Assembly: GCA_032249055.1 (NCBI GenBank)
Contig: JAVVGP010000050.1
Span: 1-6,589, forward strand
DNA: 6,589 nt
From: SCGC-AAA471-B05 sp032249055
GTDB taxonomy: Archaea > Thermoproteota > Thermoprotei > Gearchaeales > Gearchaeaceae
Direction of reading: 5' to 3'
Part shown: piece after piece, positions 6,401 through 6,589 of the stretch
How the letters are laid out: every line of letters begins with the position of its first letter
How positions within the stretch are numbered: position 1 is the stretch's first letter
Notes under the pieces: model-generated
Told to the model about the DNA's origin: nothing
The model's database searches: none
The model's input: the letters and a program-made list of their open reading frames with translations, nothing else
Made by a program: the position numbers and the translations under genes

Positions 6401-6589
6401 ATAATTCTTCTTTGCAAACTCATCTATCAGCTTATTTATAGTAATTCTAGACATACTATTAGGAAGCGTTATTTCTACTTCGTATACTACAATTTCGTTT
6501 ATTTTATTTACAAAGAAAGCTGAGATTATAAAAATGATAATCCAAAATATTAGAACTAGCTTGTAATTTCTTTTAATAAATTTATAATA
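3479..6589 (-). CDS. RND superfamily MMPL-type membrane transporter (5' end missing)
   Basis: The frame is open from the right edge to the TGA at 3479-3481, giving 1036 visible residues. Residues below count from base 6589. A helix KLVLIFWIIIFIISAFFV (about 10-27) precedes a large outer loop (about 29-485). Five helices follow with GLCSDYFVY (Asp558-Tyr559), then TM7 (around bases 4511-4570), a second outer loop of about 170 residues, and five more helices with AVGVDYDIF (Asp938-Tyr939). The tail WNWWPSK is typical of the family. Twelve helices, duplicated halves and an Asp-Tyr pair in both halves match proton-driven MmpL transporters, which export lipids or other hydrophobic compounds; the substrate here is unknown. 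The two loops end alike (YLTGVPAISNELKKS and YYGGATQVSQDSKEV). The Met at 6454 is internal because it would omit TM1; probably only a few N-terminal residues are missing. The promoter is off the edge. Its stop abuts that of the DUF429 gene. Confidence 0.92.
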   Translation of the reverse strand, partial: YYKFIKRNYKLVLIFWIIIFIISAFFVNKINEIVVYEVEITLPNSMSRITINKLIDEFAKKNYSMPFLSVLTGYNFYIILKSENPFSNKIKEITFELEQEFKKEIPDGAVVHIYSIIKDILNNVALNYSDQLRSFYNLTLILAKNIFLIKKNITLILNNYFVLNSTLTNILNFLYYLPYIYIKCYNYTIENDISKRLAKAKECVLNRIEIKDPALKLYFKEYYEKVYYLITKNNLNIIESTDLVIKSISHKYLTNAIDPLLLKLILINTSIRNWQDKKVLENLIFQILDIYLKETLIEKEILLNYIRKIINNEKDINTVTYELTLAYIKGKYTLNNIYNKIDKIIYDLVLLNTTKEDIILDYVVSHVSTELKKIENIVFSFSNSLKDFLEKLIINNNSTLIIEEIINKNNINEYPIKLNPRIINAFVKDDIFIIVLILKKQPEENIVNKVYEIKNEIQTKYNQKVYLTGVPAISNELKKSSFITIQTVIPLAIIIVFILVSLYFRSVITGFLSLLIFAITITITYFLVYLLIGIIINHKLSYISPSILTILVLGLCSDYFVYMIRRYKIERINEQEKSKAIREMCIWSAQGVFISSLAVLFSYLTLSMMNIPLFGDAALANTIGIGVTLLANLLLIPSLLFILGDKAIWPLRINNKRKNNTVFTKITSFNERNKVKLTLMLVIITLVALNYALNIQTVLDVPPLMSNSDVKEATLMVYSKFGNTINPIYILVETNEQILINSTINPSVLEFSYKIIQKIKEVKEVIYVETIVSPFGETIENINELLKNETLRKNYLPVIDRFIGKSNKSFLILVTINKEPFSLQAIETLKKIKSKISELNSKYEIYYGGATQVSQDSKEVTDYAYPIIISSLSLIIMLLLFIQLYSVLIPVRLILTISAGMIWSLALLFIVYNLYLNLPLINAVPLFLIVTMLAVGVDYDIFLVTKIKEEKIKGKTDEEAIKIALEKVGTTIIVLGLILSLTILTLMIPDFPLINQVGFTVGLAVLFDSLIIIPFFVPAIMLIAKKWNWWPSKYKQ
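3512..3517 (+). terminator. Possible poly-T terminator of the DUF429 gene
   Basis: Six T on the plus strand (CCATTTTTTAGC) lie 34 bases after the DUF429 stop codon, inside the 3' end of the opposite transporter gene. This mirrors the T run on the other side of the junction. It is a weak call based on composition and position. Confidence 0.3.

Noticed and set aside
6452..6454. ATG at 6454 as the transporter start
   Set aside because: The frame is open upstream to the window edge and contains TM1; no ribosome-binding site precedes this ATG.
1..6589. Mobile element, CRISPR array, toxin-antitoxin or defence island
   Set aside because: No transposase, integrase, direct or terminal repeats, or regularly spaced repeats were seen; there is no gene-free stretch longer than about 110 bases, and the genes present are explained by known families.

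Overview
The window reads as a stretch of AT-rich crenarchaeal (Thermoproteota) chromosome. Four things point there: an archaeal-type elongation factor 2 ending in the conserved PKVEDYIE-like tail, a tRNA without an encoded CCA end, archaeal TATA boxes at leaderless spacing, and an AGGTG ribosome-binding site. Switch I of the EF-2 reads RQMT, closer to the REMT that I recall from Desulfurococcales-like proteins than to the RGIT of Sulfolobus. An AT-rich relative of the Desulfurococcales or Acidilobales is my best guess, held weakly. I see no mobile element, CRISPR array, integration site or broken gene.

Layout from left to right. Positions 1-347 (minus) hold the N-terminal 115 codons of a Nudix protein that resembles type 1 isopentenyl-diphosphate isomerase; its 3' end lies off the left edge. 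About 100 bases with its promoter separate it from tRNA-Gly(CCC) at 449-522 (minus). The complete aEF-2 gene follows at 570-2780 (minus). A 107-base divergent promoter region (2781-2887) then leads to a complete DUF429 predicted nuclease gene at 2888-3478 (plus). From 3479 to the right edge runs a large RND/MMPL membrane transporter gene (minus), which meets the DUF429 gene tail to tail with no base between the stop codons. Its reading frame stays open to base 6589 and encodes the first membrane helix upstream of the internal Met at 6454, so the true start lies beyond the window.

Functionally this is mostly a housekeeping neighbourhood. EF-2 and tRNA-Gly serve translation. The Nudix, DUF429 and MMPL genes have no visible tie to it or to each other, and each has, or probably has, its own promoter. 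I found no convincing new multi-gene system. The points most worth a second look are the isomerase-like Nudix protein that keeps the metal ligands but lacks the catalytic cysteine, the very AT-rich helical insertion in the first outer loop of the transporter, and the uncharacterised DUF429 nuclease divergent from EF-2.
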